Assembly (NCBI GenBank): GCA_965603295.1
Contig: CBFDCL010000053.1
Location: 1 to 14,565, forward strand
Source: JAFGWO01 sp965603295
GTDB lineage: Bacteria > BMS3Abin14
Direction: 5' to 3'
DNA length: 14,565 nt
Position 1 is the first letter of the stretch. Each line of letters starts with the position of its first letter. Under the pieces are notes generated by a model. That model was given only the letters and a program-made list of their open reading frames with translations, did no database searches and had not been told where the DNA came from. The translations under genes and the position numbers were made by a program. Positions 5,869-14,331 of this stretch are shown here, one piece after another.

Positions 5869-7326
5869 ATGAAACTCTACCAGGAAACAATTCACTCACT
5901 GCATGAAAAGCTCAAGGAAGGCTCCGTCACTTCCACGGCCATCACCGAGAGTGTCTTCACCCGCATCCGCGAGGTGGAGGAAAAGGTCCACTGTTACATC
6001 ACCCCCCGGGAAGATGCGGCCCTCGGGGCGGCCGCCGGGGCGGATGAGCGGTACCGGAACGGCGATGCCTTAGGCCCCCTGGACGGGATTCCCATTGGGG
6101 TCAAGGATATCTTCATCACCGAAGGGGTCAAGACCACGGCAGGATCGAAACTCCTGGAAAACTTCATCCCCCCTTACGACGGCACCCCCGTGACGCGGCT
6201 CAAGGCCGCCGGGGCGGTGATTACCGGGAAGCTGAACATGGATGAGTTCGCCATGGGGTCTTCCAACGAGAACTCCGGTTTCTTCCCCACCCACAACCCG
6301 TGGGACACGAACCTTGTCCCGGGTGGCTCCTCGGGCGGTTCCGCCGCCGCGGTGGCGGCCGGGGAGGCTGTAGGCGCCCTCGGCACCGATACCGGTGGAT
6401 CCATTCGCCAGCCGGCCTCCCACTGCGGGGTCGTGGGCCTTAAACCCACCTACGGGAGGGTGAGCCGCTACGGTGTCATCGCTTTCGCTTCTTCCCTCGA
6501 CCAGGTGGGGCCCATCGCGAGGGACGTCACCGACTGTGCCGTTCTCCTGCAGGCTATCGCGGGGCACGACCCGGCCGACAGCACCTCCGCAAAAGTTCCC
6601 GTCCCGGATTACCCTTCCCTCCTCACCGGGGATATCGAGGGGATGAAGATCGGCCTTCCCGAGGAATATTTCCTCGAGGGCCTCGAACCGGAAGTGGAGG
6701 AACTGGTGCGCAAGGCGGCGGCGGACCTGGAAGGAAGAGGCGCCAGGCTGGTTCCGGTGAACCTTCCCAGCACGAAATACGCCGTGGCCACCTACTATAT
6801 CATCGCCCCTGCCGAGGCTTCCTCGAACCTGGCCCGTTACGACGGGGTGAGGTATGGGGTGCGCGTCCCGGATCCCGATGGACTCATCGGGATGTACCGC
6901 CGGACCCGTAACCGGGGTTTCGGTCCGGAGGTGAAAAGGCGGATCATGCTCGGGACCTTTGCCCTTTCAGCGGGTTATTACGACGCCTATTACGGCAAGG
7001 CGCAAAGGGTGCGCACCATGATCCGGAGAGAAATGGATGAGGCTTTCTCCAAAGTGGACATCCTCCTTTCCCCGACGGCTCCCACACCGGCCTTCCCTCT
7101 GGGGGACAGGGTGGACGACCCGATCCAGATGTACCTGTCCGATGTCTTCACCATCCCCGTCAACATCGCCGGGGTGGCTGCGGTCTCCGTCCCCTGCGGG
7201 CTTACCAGAAAAGGGCTCCCCGTCGGTGTTCAGTTCATCTGTCCGGCTTTCGGGGAAGAGACCCTGCTCAACGCGGCCTACGCGTACGAACTGGAGAGGG
7301 GGGAGTTTCCGGAATGCCCGCTTTAA
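5869..7326 (+). CDS. gatA: aspartyl/glutamyl-tRNA amidotransferase subunit A
   Basis: The product has 485 residues, as usual for GatA. It hydrolyses glutamine and passes ammonia to GatB for tRNA-bound amidation. The amidase-signature Ser-cisSer-Lys triad is complete: Lys79 in GIPIGVKD, Ser154 in PGGSSGGSAAAVAAG and Ser178 in TDTGGSIRQPAS. From memory, these match the triad numbering of characterised GatA. The bacterial GatA signature KLNMDEFAMGSSNENS is intact. The ATG at 5869 has GGGAAAGGG upstream and begins a normal family N-terminus (MKLYQETIHSLHEKL). It lies between gatC and gatB with heptad inverted repeats in both gaps, an unusually interrupted arrangement for these three subunits. Confidence 0.97.
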   Translation: MKLYQETIHSLHEKLKEGSVTSTAITESVFTRIREVEEKVHCYITPREDAALGAAAGADERYRNGDALGPLDGIPIGVKDIFITEGVKTTAGSKLLENFIPPYDGTPVTRLKAAGAVITGKLNMDEFAMGSSNENSGFFPTHNPWDTNLVPGGSSGGSAAAVAAGEAVGALGTDTGGSIRQPASHCGVVGLKPTYGRVSRYGVIAFASSLDQVGPIARDVTDCAVLLQAIAGHDPADSTSAKVPVPDYPSLLTGDIEGMKIGLPEEYFLEGLEPEVEELVRKAAADLEGRGARLVPVNLPSTKYAVATYYIIAPAEASSNLARYDGVRYGVRVPDPDGLIGMYRRTRNRGFGPEVKRRIMLGTFALSAGYYDAYYGKAQRVRTMIRREMDEAFSKVDILLSPTAPTPAFPLGDRVDDPIQMYLSDVFTIPVNIAGVAAVSVPCGLTRKGLPVGVQFICPAFGEETLLNAAYAYELERGEFPECPL

Positions 7327-7330
7327 ATCT

Positions 7331-7550
7331 GTTTAACGTTTAACGATTAACGTTTAACGAAAAACAGTGAACAGGACTCAGGGCGCTTCGAGGATAAAGA
7401 TCTTTGGTTCAGTTTAAGGACCTGGAGTCTGAAGGTTTGGAATTGGATTATAGAGATTGATAATGAAAGCAAATCATTCTCTATCTTCTAAATTCCACTT
7501 TCTAAACTTGCTGGTTCTACCTGTTAAACATTAAACGTTAAACATTAAAC
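7331..7550. repeat. heptad inverted-repeat element between gatA and gatB, outer arms
   Basis: The left arm 7331-7358 consists of GTTTAAC/GATTAAC units. The right arm 7523-7550 consists of GTTAAAC/ATTAAAC units. Aligned as reverse complements they agree at 25 of 28 positions. The left arm starts four bases after the gatA stop, and the right arm ends 32 bases before gatB. A second, inner inverted repeat is nested inside. Confidence 0.85.
7432..7509. repeat. inner inverted repeat nested in the gatA-gatB element
   Basis: The arms 7432-7461 (GTTTGGAATTGGATTATAG region) and 7473-7509 are imperfect reverse complements around an 11-base loop. The innermost pair TAGAGATTGAT (7451-7461) and ATCATTCTCTA (7473-7483) matches at 10 of 11 positions. 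Its units differ from those of the outer arms. Confidence 0.7.
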
Positions 7551-7560
7551 CTCAGTTCAG

Positions 7561-7581
7561 AAATTTTTCGGGGAAAAATTT
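7561..7581 (+). promoter_or_regulatory. AT-rich hairpin around the gatB ribosome binding site
   Basis: AAATTTTTC (7561-7569) and GAAAAATTT (7573-7581) form a perfect 9-bp inverted repeat with a GGG loop, ending one base before the gatB ATG at 7583. GGGGA at 7570-7574 is the only Shine-Dalgarno-like sequence there. The ribosome binding site thus sits in the loop and closing pair of a weak AU-rich hairpin. Confidence 0.5.
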
Positions 7582-7582
7582 T

Positions 7583-9016
7583 ATGGGATATGTAACCGTC
7601 ATAGGCCTTGAAGTCCACGCCCAGTTGAAGACCGAAAGCAAGATCTTCTGCGGGTGCAGCACAACGTTCGGGCGCGAGCCCAACGCCAACACCTGCCCCG
7701 TGTGTCTCGGGATGCCGGGGGTCCTGCCTGTCCTCAACCGAAAAGTCGTGGACTTCACCATCATGATGGGTCTTGCCACTAACTGCCGGATCGCTTCCGA
7801 AAGTATCTTTGCCAGGAAGAACTATTTTTACCCGGACCTCCCGAAGGGTTACCAGATCAGCCAATATGAAGCCCCCATCTGCGAGGACGGCTGGGTGGAT
7901 ATCAATGTGGATGGCGAGAGCCGACGCATCGGGATCACACGGATCCACATGGAGGAGGACGCCGGCAAGCTTGTGCACGAAGGGGCTCTTGATTCTTCCA
8001 GGGCGAGCTTCGTGGATCTTAACAGGGCGTGTGTTCCTCTCATGGAGATCGTGAGCGAACCGGACATCCGCTCACCTGAAGAGGCCAGGGCCTACATGCA
8101 GACGTTGCGCGATATCGTTGTGTACCTCGGGGTCTGCGACGGGAACCTGGAAGAGGGGAGCCTGCGCTGTGACGCCAACATCTCGGTGATGCCCGAAGGG
8201 TCCGACACCTTTGGAACCCGCGCCGAGATCAAGAACATGAACTCCTTCCGATTCCTCCAGCAGGCGTTAGAGTACGAGATCGACAGACAGATCGACCTTA
8301 TCGAAAGCGGCGGTCGGGTGGTCCAGGAGACGCGCCTCTTCGATTCGGACAAGGGCGTCACCCTGTCCATGCGGGGTAAGGAGGAGGCCCACGACTACCG
8401 GTACTTCCCGGAGCCGGACCTGGTTCCCATCCGCACTGATGAGGCCTGGATTGGGCGTATCCGGGAGGAACTGCCCGAGCTGAGAACTGAAAAGAAAAAG
8501 CGGTATGTCGATGATATGGGAATCCCCGAATACGACGCAGAGGTGATCACCACCGACAGGGAGACGGCACTCTTCTTCGAGGAGGCGGTGGCCGCCGGAG
8601 CGGATGCCAAGAAGGCAAGCAACTGGGTCATGGGGGAGTTCGCGCGGCTCGTGAAGGAGAAGGGTCTTGATGCCGCGAAGATCACACCTGCCCAACTGGC
8701 GGCCATTATCGGTCTCGTGGACGGGGCTACCATATCCGGTTCCGCGGCCAAGCAGGTGTTCGACGAAGTGTTTGAAACCGGTAAGGATCCAGAAATTGTG
8801 GTGGAAGAAAAGGGCCTGGCCCAGGTCTCGGACGAAAGTGCCATCGAGGAAGAAGTGAAGAGGGTCCTCGACGCCAACCCAGACCAGATCCAGCAGTTCA
8901 AAGACGGCCAGGAGAAGGTCCTGGGTTTCTTCGTCGGTCAGGTGATGAAGGCGAGCGGGGGGAAGGCTAATCCGAAACTCGTGAACGAGATACTGCGAAA
9001 ATTACTCGCGGATTAG
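7583..9016 (+). CDS. gatB: aspartyl/glutamyl-tRNA amidotransferase subunit B
   Basis: The product has 477 residues, typical for GatB. It binds the mischarged Asp-tRNA(Asn) or Glu-tRNA(Gln), activates the side chain with ATP and transfers the amide. The start MGYVTVIGLEVHAQL is the standard family opening. Four cysteines at residues 23, 25, 38 and 41 (FCGCSTTFG...TCPVCLGMPG) form the zinc site. The motif YFYPDLPKGYQISQYE and the acidic HMEEDAGKLVHEG follow. The last 60 or so residues (DESAIEEEVKRVL... to the end) form the YqeY-like tRNA-binding tail. All parts are intact. Its ribosome binding site lies within a small AT-rich hairpin. Confidence 0.97.
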   Translation: MGYVTVIGLEVHAQLKTESKIFCGCSTTFGREPNANTCPVCLGMPGVLPVLNRKVVDFTIMMGLATNCRIASESIFARKNYFYPDLPKGYQISQYEAPICEDGWVDINVDGESRRIGITRIHMEEDAGKLVHEGALDSSRASFVDLNRACVPLMEIVSEPDIRSPEEARAYMQTLRDIVVYLGVCDGNLEEGSLRCDANISVMPEGSDTFGTRAEIKNMNSFRFLQQALEYEIDRQIDLIESGGRVVQETRLFDSDKGVTLSMRGKEEAHDYRYFPEPDLVPIRTDEAWIGRIREELPELRTEKKKRYVDDMGIPEYDAEVITTDRETALFFEEAVAAGADAKKASNWVMGEFARLVKEKGLDAAKITPAQLAAIIGLVDGATISGSAAKQVFDEVFETGKDPEIVVEEKGLAQVSDESAIEEEVKRVLDANPDQIQQFKDGQEKVLGFFVGQVMKASGGKANPKLVNEILRKLLAD

Positions 9017-9044
9017 CGACACAAAGGACCCGGGAAAAACCGCC

Positions 9045-9160
9045 CGACGCGGGGACACGGAGACGCGGAGAATAAGACCAGACGTGGAGCCGCCGGGACG
9101 CAGGGACACGGAGAAAGATTTCCCCCGCGTCCCCCTTTCCCCGTGTCTCCGTGTCATGTG
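9045..9160. repeat. GC-rich inverted-repeat element between gatB and mtnA
   Basis: Units such as GACGCGG, GGACACG and GAGACGC fill 9045-9070 and recur as GGGACGC/AGGGACACGGAGAAAG at 9094-9116. The complementary block GCGTCCCC, CTTTCCCCGTGTCTCC, GTGTC occupies 9127-9155. GGGACACGGAGAAAG and CTTTCCCCGTGTCTCC can pair as a tight hairpin. It has the same layout as the elements before gatA and gatB but entirely different units. Confidence 0.75.
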
Positions 9161-9201
9161 CTTCCTTCGCGTCGGAGGAACCCAACGAAGGATTACACAT
9201 C

Positions 9202-10254
9202 ATGAGCACCATCCGGCCAATTCAATGGGACACCGTCGGGAAGAAGCTGATCCTCCTCGACCAGACGCGGCTGCCTTCCGAGGAGCTCTACATCGAGTAC
9301 ACCGAAGCCGGTGATGTGGCCGAGGCCATCCGTTCCCTGGTGGTGCGGGGCGCCCCCGCCATTGGATGTGCGGCGGCCTACGGTGTCGCTCTGGCGGCGA
9401 TCCAGTACACCGGTGATGATCCTCGGAATTTGTGGGAGACCATTCGAAATTCCATGGAAATCCTGGCCGGGTCCCGTCCCACCGCGGTGAACCTCTTCTG
9501 GGCCCTGGACCGGATGGGGAATATCCTCCATTCCATGGAAGGTCAGGAATGCCCGAGGATCCGGAACGCCCTGGAGAAGGAGGCGGTGAGGATCTTCGAG
9601 GATGACCTCGCTTCCTGCCGGGCCATGGGGGACCTTGGAGCGAGCCTGGTACCCGTCAACGCCAGAATCCTGACCCACTGCAACGCGGGCGCTCTGGCCA
9701 CCGCCGGCTACGGCACCGCACTGGGTGTGATCCGGTCCGCCCACCGGGAGGGGAAGGTCAAAATGGTCTGGGTGGACGAGACCCGGCCGGTCCTCCAGGG
9801 GGCGCGCCTCACCGCCTGGGAGATGGTGCACGAGGGGATCCCCGCAACGCTCATCACCGATAACATGGCTGGACGGCTCATGGGTTCGGGGGATGTGGAT
9901 TTCGTGGTGGTAGGGGCTGACCGCATCGCCGCCAACGGCGATGTGGCCAACAAGATCGGAACCTATTCCGTAGCGGTCCTTGCAAAGCACCACAAGATCC
10001 CCTTCGTTGTGGCGGCCCCGGTGTCCACCTTTGATACCGATGTCCCCTGCGGGGAACAGATTCCCATCGAGGAAAGAGATCCGGGGGAAGTCAAAGGTTA
10101 CGGCGGGGAAACATGGGCACCGGACGGGATCCGCATCTTTAACCCCGCTTTTGATGTGACACCGGCTTCACTGGTGACCGCCATTGTCACGGAGAAGGGG
10201 ATCATGAAGCCCCCCTTTGAACCTTCCATCTCCTCCCTGGTTGGGAAAAGGTGA
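9202..10254 (+). CDS. mtnA: S-methyl-5-thioribose-1-phosphate isomerase
   Basis: The product has 350 residues. It isomerises methylthioribose-1-phosphate to methylthioribulose-1-phosphate in methionine salvage; relatives also act on other aldose-1-phosphates. Family hallmarks are present: RGAPAIGCAAAYG near residue 50, the catalytic Cys160 in LTHCNAGALATAGYGTALG, DETRPVLQGARLTAWE, and Asp240 in VVGADRIAANGDVANKIGT. Cys160 and Asp240 are, from memory, the residue numbers of the characterised enzyme. The ATG at 9202 is preceded by AAGGA; the frame stays open upstream to 9151 inside repeat DNA. Its TGA stop is four bases before the GTG of glnE, so the two are probably translated together. No other methionine-salvage gene is in the window. 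Confidence 0.95.
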   Translation: MSTIRPIQWDTVGKKLILLDQTRLPSEELYIEYTEAGDVAEAIRSLVVRGAPAIGCAAAYGVALAAIQYTGDDPRNLWETIRNSMEILAGSRPTAVNLFWALDRMGNILHSMEGQECPRIRNALEKEAVRIFEDDLASCRAMGDLGASLVPVNARILTHCNAGALATAGYGTALGVIRSAHREGKVKMVWVDETRPVLQGARLTAWEMVHEGIPATLITDNMAGRLMGSGDVDFVVVGADRIAANGDVANKIGTYSVAVLAKHHKIPFVVAAPVSTFDTDVPCGEQIPIEERDPGEVKGYGGETWAPDGIRIFNPAFDVTPASLVTAIVTEKGIMKPPFEPSISSLVGKR

Positions 10255-10258
10255 TACT

Positions 10259-13200
10259 GTGCCTGCTACCTTGGAGCGGCTTACCAGGTTGATACGGTCC
10301 AGCGGCCGCTCGGTTGATCCGAACGGCCTGGATTCCCTGTTGGGGACACTCACCGACCGGTCATCGGAACTCGGTCTGCGAAAGGATTTCACCCGTCGGG
10401 CTGTCACCAGTGCCCTGAGAACAGCCGACCCGAGATCGGCCCTGAACCGAACGGCAAGGGTCCTTTCCTCCATCGAAGATCCCAACTTTTATTCCCTGCT
10501 GGAGGATCCAGCGGGGATCCGGTCCTTCATGGCCATCCTGGGCTTCAGCAATTTCCTTTCTTCCCTGATCCTGCGCTCACCGGAAGATTACATCTGGCTC
10601 ATGAGGAAAGTGGGCCTTTCAAAGGGGCGCTCGGCTCCGGACATGGACCAGGATCTCTCCCTGGCTCTGAGCGGGGCACCGGTGGGGGAAGCCCCGGGCC
10701 TACTGAGGAAAAACAGGTACCGGGAGATGCTTCGCATCGGGGTCCGGGATCTTCTGGGGGAAGCTTCCCTCGAGGATACGGTTACGGACATCTCCAACCT
10801 GGCCGAGGTTTCCATTGAAGCCGCAGTCCAAACGGCCTTTGAGGAAATGAAGGAAAAACATGGGGTTCCCGTTCAGGTCACCGGCCACGATATCCGGCGT
10901 CCGGGCCGATTCAGCGTCCTCGGACTCGGGAAACTGGGGGGAGAAGAGTTGAACTACAGCTCGGACATTGACCTGTTTTACCTTTACTCTTCCCACAAGG
11001 GGATGACCACGGGAAGGCTCACTCCCGGCGGCGGTTACAGGGATGCGGTGGAGAACCATCGGTTCTTCGTCAGGATGGGTGAGATCATCACCCGGCTCCT
11101 GGGGGACCGGACCGAGGACGGTATCGTATTCCGGGTGGACCTGCGGCTGCGCCCGGAGGGGGAGTCGGGGGAGATCGCCTATTCCCTTCCTAGCCTGGAG
11201 GTTTACTACGAATCGTGGGGGCGCACTGTGGACCGGCTGGCCCTTCTCAAGGGTAGAGCCGTGGGCGGGGATCGTAGGCTGGGGGAGGATTTCCTCGAGC
11301 TCATGTCCCCCTTTGTTTACCGGCGGCTCATGGATTACGAGACACTGGAGGAGATAGGGTCTTTAAAGGGCCGCATCGATCGTCATGTCCGGGAGGAGGA
11401 GAGGGGCGTTACCGACATCAAGCTCGGGCGGGGTGGAATCCGCGAGATCGAGTTCATCGTCCAGAGCCTGCAGCTCATCCACGGCGGGAGGACCCCCGCT
11501 ATCCGGGAGAAAAACACCGTTAGAGCCCTGGAACGCCTCATGCGAAACGGGTTTCTATCCGAAAGGGACGCGGAGGACCTCGGGGAAGCTTACGTTTTTT
11601 TCCGTAATGTGGAACACAGGATTCAGCTTGTGGAGGAGCGTCAGACCCAGGTTCTCCCGGGTAATCGGGAGGATCAGGAAAAGCTGGCGTGGACCCTCGG
11701 GTACATCCACAATGGCCTCCCGGACCTGGCCCGTTTTGAAAAGGATCTTAACGGATTCAGGGAGAAGGTCCGGGAACTTTTCGACCGGCTTTTTGCGCGT
11801 CCTGATACCTCTTCCATTCCCGCACCCCCGGGCCAGGTTGATATCCTGGATGAGGACCTGTCGCTAGATGATGCTGTCAAAATGCTGTCGCAGTTGGGGT
11901 TTTCGGATCCGGGGAAAGCCTACGAGAACCTGATGCTCCTTCGCGATGGTCCGCCGAGGGGACATTTCTCCAATGCCTGCAAGGTTCTTTTGCGGCGGAT
12001 CGCCCCTGGTCTTCTGGGGCACCTGAAGGACGTGCCCGACCCCGACGGTGCCCTTCTCAACTTCGAGCGGTTTATCACCAGGGTAGGTGCGAGGGCCTCC
12101 TATTACTCCATGCTCGCCGAAAACCCCGAGACCGTGCGTCTCCTTGCGGTCCTTTTCGGTTCAAGCCCCTTCCTTTCCGCCCTGGTCATCCGTCAGCCGG
12201 ACCTTCTGGACGTCATGGTCGCCGGTACCGGGCTTTCAGCCCCGAAGTCCAGGGATGTCATGACGGAGGAGGTCCGTGGCCTCCTGGTTTCGAGCCCTTC
12301 CCTCCAGGATGAACTCACCTTCCTTCGCCGCTATCGCAACGGGGAGATCCTCCGCATCGGCCTCGGGGACCTTCTCGGACTCAGGGAACTCCTGGAGATA
12401 AACGCCGAACTGTCTGTTCTGTCGGAGGTCCTGATAGACGCGGTCTGGAAAATCGCCCGAAGGGAAGCCGGGGACGGCGAGGGGAAGGGGGAGGGGAAGG
12501 GCACTTTTGCCGTGGTGGCTCTGGGGAAGATGGGCGGCCGGGAGATGAACTACAGCAGCGATCTCGACATGGTTTTCATCCACGGCGGATCCGAGGCCGA
12601 TCGTGAGATTTACACCCGGGTGGCGCAGAGGATGATCACCTACCTTTCGAGCCCCACGGGAGAAGGTGTGCTTTACAGGATCGACATGAGGCTTCGACCC
12701 TCGGGCCACTCCGGGCCCCTTGTGACCACCCTGAAAGCGTTCGAGAGGTATCACAGGGAAGAGGCAATGGTGTGGGAACACCAGGCCCTGACCAAAGCCA
12801 GGTGGGTTGGGGGGGATACGGAGTTCCGGGAAAAAGTGGAAAAGGTCCTCGGGGAGCTGGCTTTCGGAAGGCCCTTCGGTCCGGATCAGCTGGAGGAGGT
12901 GATAAGGATCCGGGGGCGGATGGAGGAAGAGATCGCCCGAGAGGGGAAGGAACCCCATTTCGATATCAAGACGGGGAGGGGCGGGATCGTGGACATCGAG
13001 TTCGCCGTGCAGATGCTCCAGCTGGCCCACGGCCCCGACAACATCTCCCTGCGAACGCCATCGACCCTCAACGCTCTCGAATCCCTTGCGAAAACTGGAC
13101 TTGTTGAGGAAAAACAGTATAATACACTGCGCCGCGCGTACCTCTTCTTCCGGGAAATCGAGAACCGTTCCCAGATATTTCAGGACCGGTCGGACCCGAG

Positions 13201-13381
13201 GGTTCCCACGGATGTGGCCGAAGCGATCCCGATGGCGAAGAGGGCAGGCTACCCGGGGAACGAGAAGGGGGCCGGCCGCTTCCTCGGGGATGTGGCTCAA
13301 ACCAAAGAAAAGGTCCGGGGTGAATTCGACCGCATCGCGGCGGTTTTGCTTAAGGAGATCAAGGCGACGGCCAGGGAGTAA
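10259..13381 (+). CDS. glnE: bifunctional glutamine synthetase adenylyltransferase/deadenylylase
   Basis: The product has 1040 residues, somewhat longer than the roughly 950 of enterobacterial GlnE. It adds and removes AMP on glutamine synthetase, normally steered by PII protein and glutamine. Two homologous nucleotidyltransferase domains are visible. The N-terminal one has GLGKLGG (from residue 222) and Asp236/Asp238 in SSDIDL, followed by DIKLGRGGIREIEFIVQ. The C-terminal one has GKMGG, Asp768/Asp770 in SSDLDMV, MRLRPSGHSGPLVTTLKAF, and DIKTGRGGIVDIEFAVQ. Both halves keep their acidic pairs, so both activities should be present. A Gly/Glu/Lys-rich linker (GDGEGKGEGKG, about residue 745) precedes the second domain. 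The GTG at 10259 is chosen because AAGGTGA precedes it and overlaps the mtnA stop. Confidence 0.96.
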   Translation: MPATLERLTRLIRSSGRSVDPNGLDSLLGTLTDRSSELGLRKDFTRRAVTSALRTADPRSALNRTARVLSSIEDPNFYSLLEDPAGIRSFMAILGFSNFLSSLILRSPEDYIWLMRKVGLSKGRSAPDMDQDLSLALSGAPVGEAPGLLRKNRYREMLRIGVRDLLGEASLEDTVTDISNLAEVSIEAAVQTAFEEMKEKHGVPVQVTGHDIRRPGRFSVLGLGKLGGEELNYSSDIDLFYLYSSHKGMTTGRLTPGGGYRDAVENHRFFVRMGEIITRLLGDRTEDGIVFRVDLRLRPEGESGEIAYSLPSLEVYYESWGRTVDRLALLKGRAVGGDRRLGEDFLELMSPFVYRRLMDYETLEEIGSLKGRIDRHVREEERGVTDIKLGRGGIREIEFIVQSLQLIHGGRTPAIREKNTVRALERLMRNGFLSERDAEDLGEAYVFFRNVEHRIQLVEERQTQVLPGNREDQEKLAWTLGYIHNGLPDLARFEKDLNGFREKVRELFDRLFARPDTSSIPAPPGQVDILDEDLSLDDAVKMLSQLGFSDPGKAYENLMLLRDGPPRGHFSNACKVLLRRIAPGLLGHLKDVPDPDGALLNFERFITRVGARASYYSMLAENPETVRLLAVLFGSSPFLSALVIRQPDLLDVMVAGTGLSAPKSRDVMTEEVRGLLVSSPSLQDELTFLRRYRNGEILRIGLGDLLGLRELLEINAELSVLSEVLIDAVWKIARREAGDGEGKGEGKGTFAVVALGKMGGREMNYSSDLDMVFIHGGSEADREIYTRVAQRMITYLSSPTGEGVLYRIDMRLRPSGHSGPLVTTLKAFERYHREEAMVWEHQALTKARWVGGDTEFREKVEKVLGELAFGRPFGPDQLEEVIRIRGRMEEEIAREGKEPHFDIKTGRGGIVDIEFAVQMLQLAHGPDNISLRTPSTLNALESLAKTGLVEEKQYNTLRRAYLFFREIENRSQIFQDRSDPRVPTDVAEAIPMAKRAGYPGNEKGAGRFLGDVAQTKEKVRGEFDRIAAVLLKEIKATARE

Positions 13382-13410
13382 CCCGGCTGTGACATCATGG
13401 AGGATCACGG

Positions 13411-14331
13411 ATGGTGACACCGGTTTCAAAGATCTGGATGAACGGGGAGATGGTGGATTGGGATGACGCACGAGTCCACGTCCTGACCCACACGCTGCAT
13501 TACGGCCTTGGTGTGTTCGAAGGGATCCGGTTTTACAAGACACCCGAGGGGCCCGGAATCTTTCGCCTGAAGGAACATGTAAAAAGGCTTTTTGCCTCGA
13601 GCCATATCTGCAGGATCAAGGTGCCCTTCGACTACGAGACCCTGTTTAATGCTCATCTTGAGGTGGTCCGGGTCAACGGCCTCACGGACGGATACATCAG
13701 GCCGGTTGTCTATCTCATGGACGGGCCCATGGGGCTCCTGGTGACCGATGACCACCCTGTCGGCGTTTTCATCGCCACTTGGGCGTGGGGCGCCTACCTT
13801 GGGGAGGAAGGCCTGAAAAACGGGATTCGGACCAAGATCTCATCCTTTTCCAGGAACCACGTCAACGCCATCATGACCAAGGCGAAAATCAACGGGGCCT
13901 ACGTCAACTCCATCCTTTCCAAGAGGGAAGCCAAACAGGCAGGCTACGACGAGACGATCATGCTCGATACCGACGGCTATATCAGTGAAGGAAGCGGGGA
14001 GAACCTGTTTATCGTCCGTGACGGTGTTCTGAAAACCACCCCCCTGACCTCCGTGCTGGAGGGGATCACCCGCGACACTGTCTTTGAACTGGCCAACCGG
14101 ATGGGCTACAGGTTCGTAGAGGACCGGTTCACGAGAGATGAGCTCTACGTTGCCGATGAGGCGTTCTTCACCGGGACAGCGGCCGAGATTACCCCCATCC
14201 GGGAGGTGGACGACCGCGTCATCGGCGAAGGCCGGCCGGGGCCGGTTACCAAATCCATCCAGGAGGCCTACTTCAAGGCCGTCCACGGGGAGGATCCCCA
14301 GCACAAAGACTGGATCACAGTGGTCAAGTAA
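13411..14331 (+). CDS. ilvE: branched-chain amino acid aminotransferase
   Basis: The product has 306 residues. It is a class IV PLP enzyme that interconverts Leu, Ile and Val with their 2-oxo acids, using glutamate/2-oxoglutarate. Visible features are the opening KIWMNGEMVDWDDARVHVL, the HYGLGVFEGIRFY motif, PLP-lysine Lys159 in TKAKINGAYVNS, and the cofactor-binding YISEGSGENLF with Glu193. The ending LYVADEAFFTGTAAEITPIREVD is typical of the IlvE branch rather than D-amino acid transaminase. The ATG at 13411 has GGAGG seven bases upstream. The gene begins 29 bases after glnE and is the last complete gene of the cluster. Its stop codon lies inside the left arm of the inverted repeat that follows. 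Confidence 0.94.
   Translation: MVTPVSKIWMNGEMVDWDDARVHVLTHTLHYGLGVFEGIRFYKTPEGPGIFRLKEHVKRLFASSHICRIKVPFDYETLFNAHLEVVRVNGLTDGYIRPVVYLMDGPMGLLVTDDHPVGVFIATWAWGAYLGEEGLKNGIRTKISSFSRNHVNAIMTKAKINGAYVNSILSKREAKQAGYDETIMLDTDGYISEGSGENLFIVRDGVLKTTPLTSVLEGITRDTVFELANRMGYRFVEDRFTRDELYVADEAFFTGTAAEITPIREVDDRVIGEGRPGPVTKSIQEAYFKAVHGEDPQHKDWITVVK

Noticed and set aside
5845..9040. Similar CAAAG(G)ACCCGGGAAA text before gatA (5846-5862) and after gatB (9022-9038)
   Set aside because: It is a single 15-base resemblance centred on the palindrome CCCGGG, with no consistent position relative to genes. It may be chance.
12236..13543. 435-codon open frame on the minus strand opposite glnE
   Set aside because: It lies opposite the conserved second adenylyltransferase domain of glnE, has no recognisable domain and extends antisense into the ilvE start.
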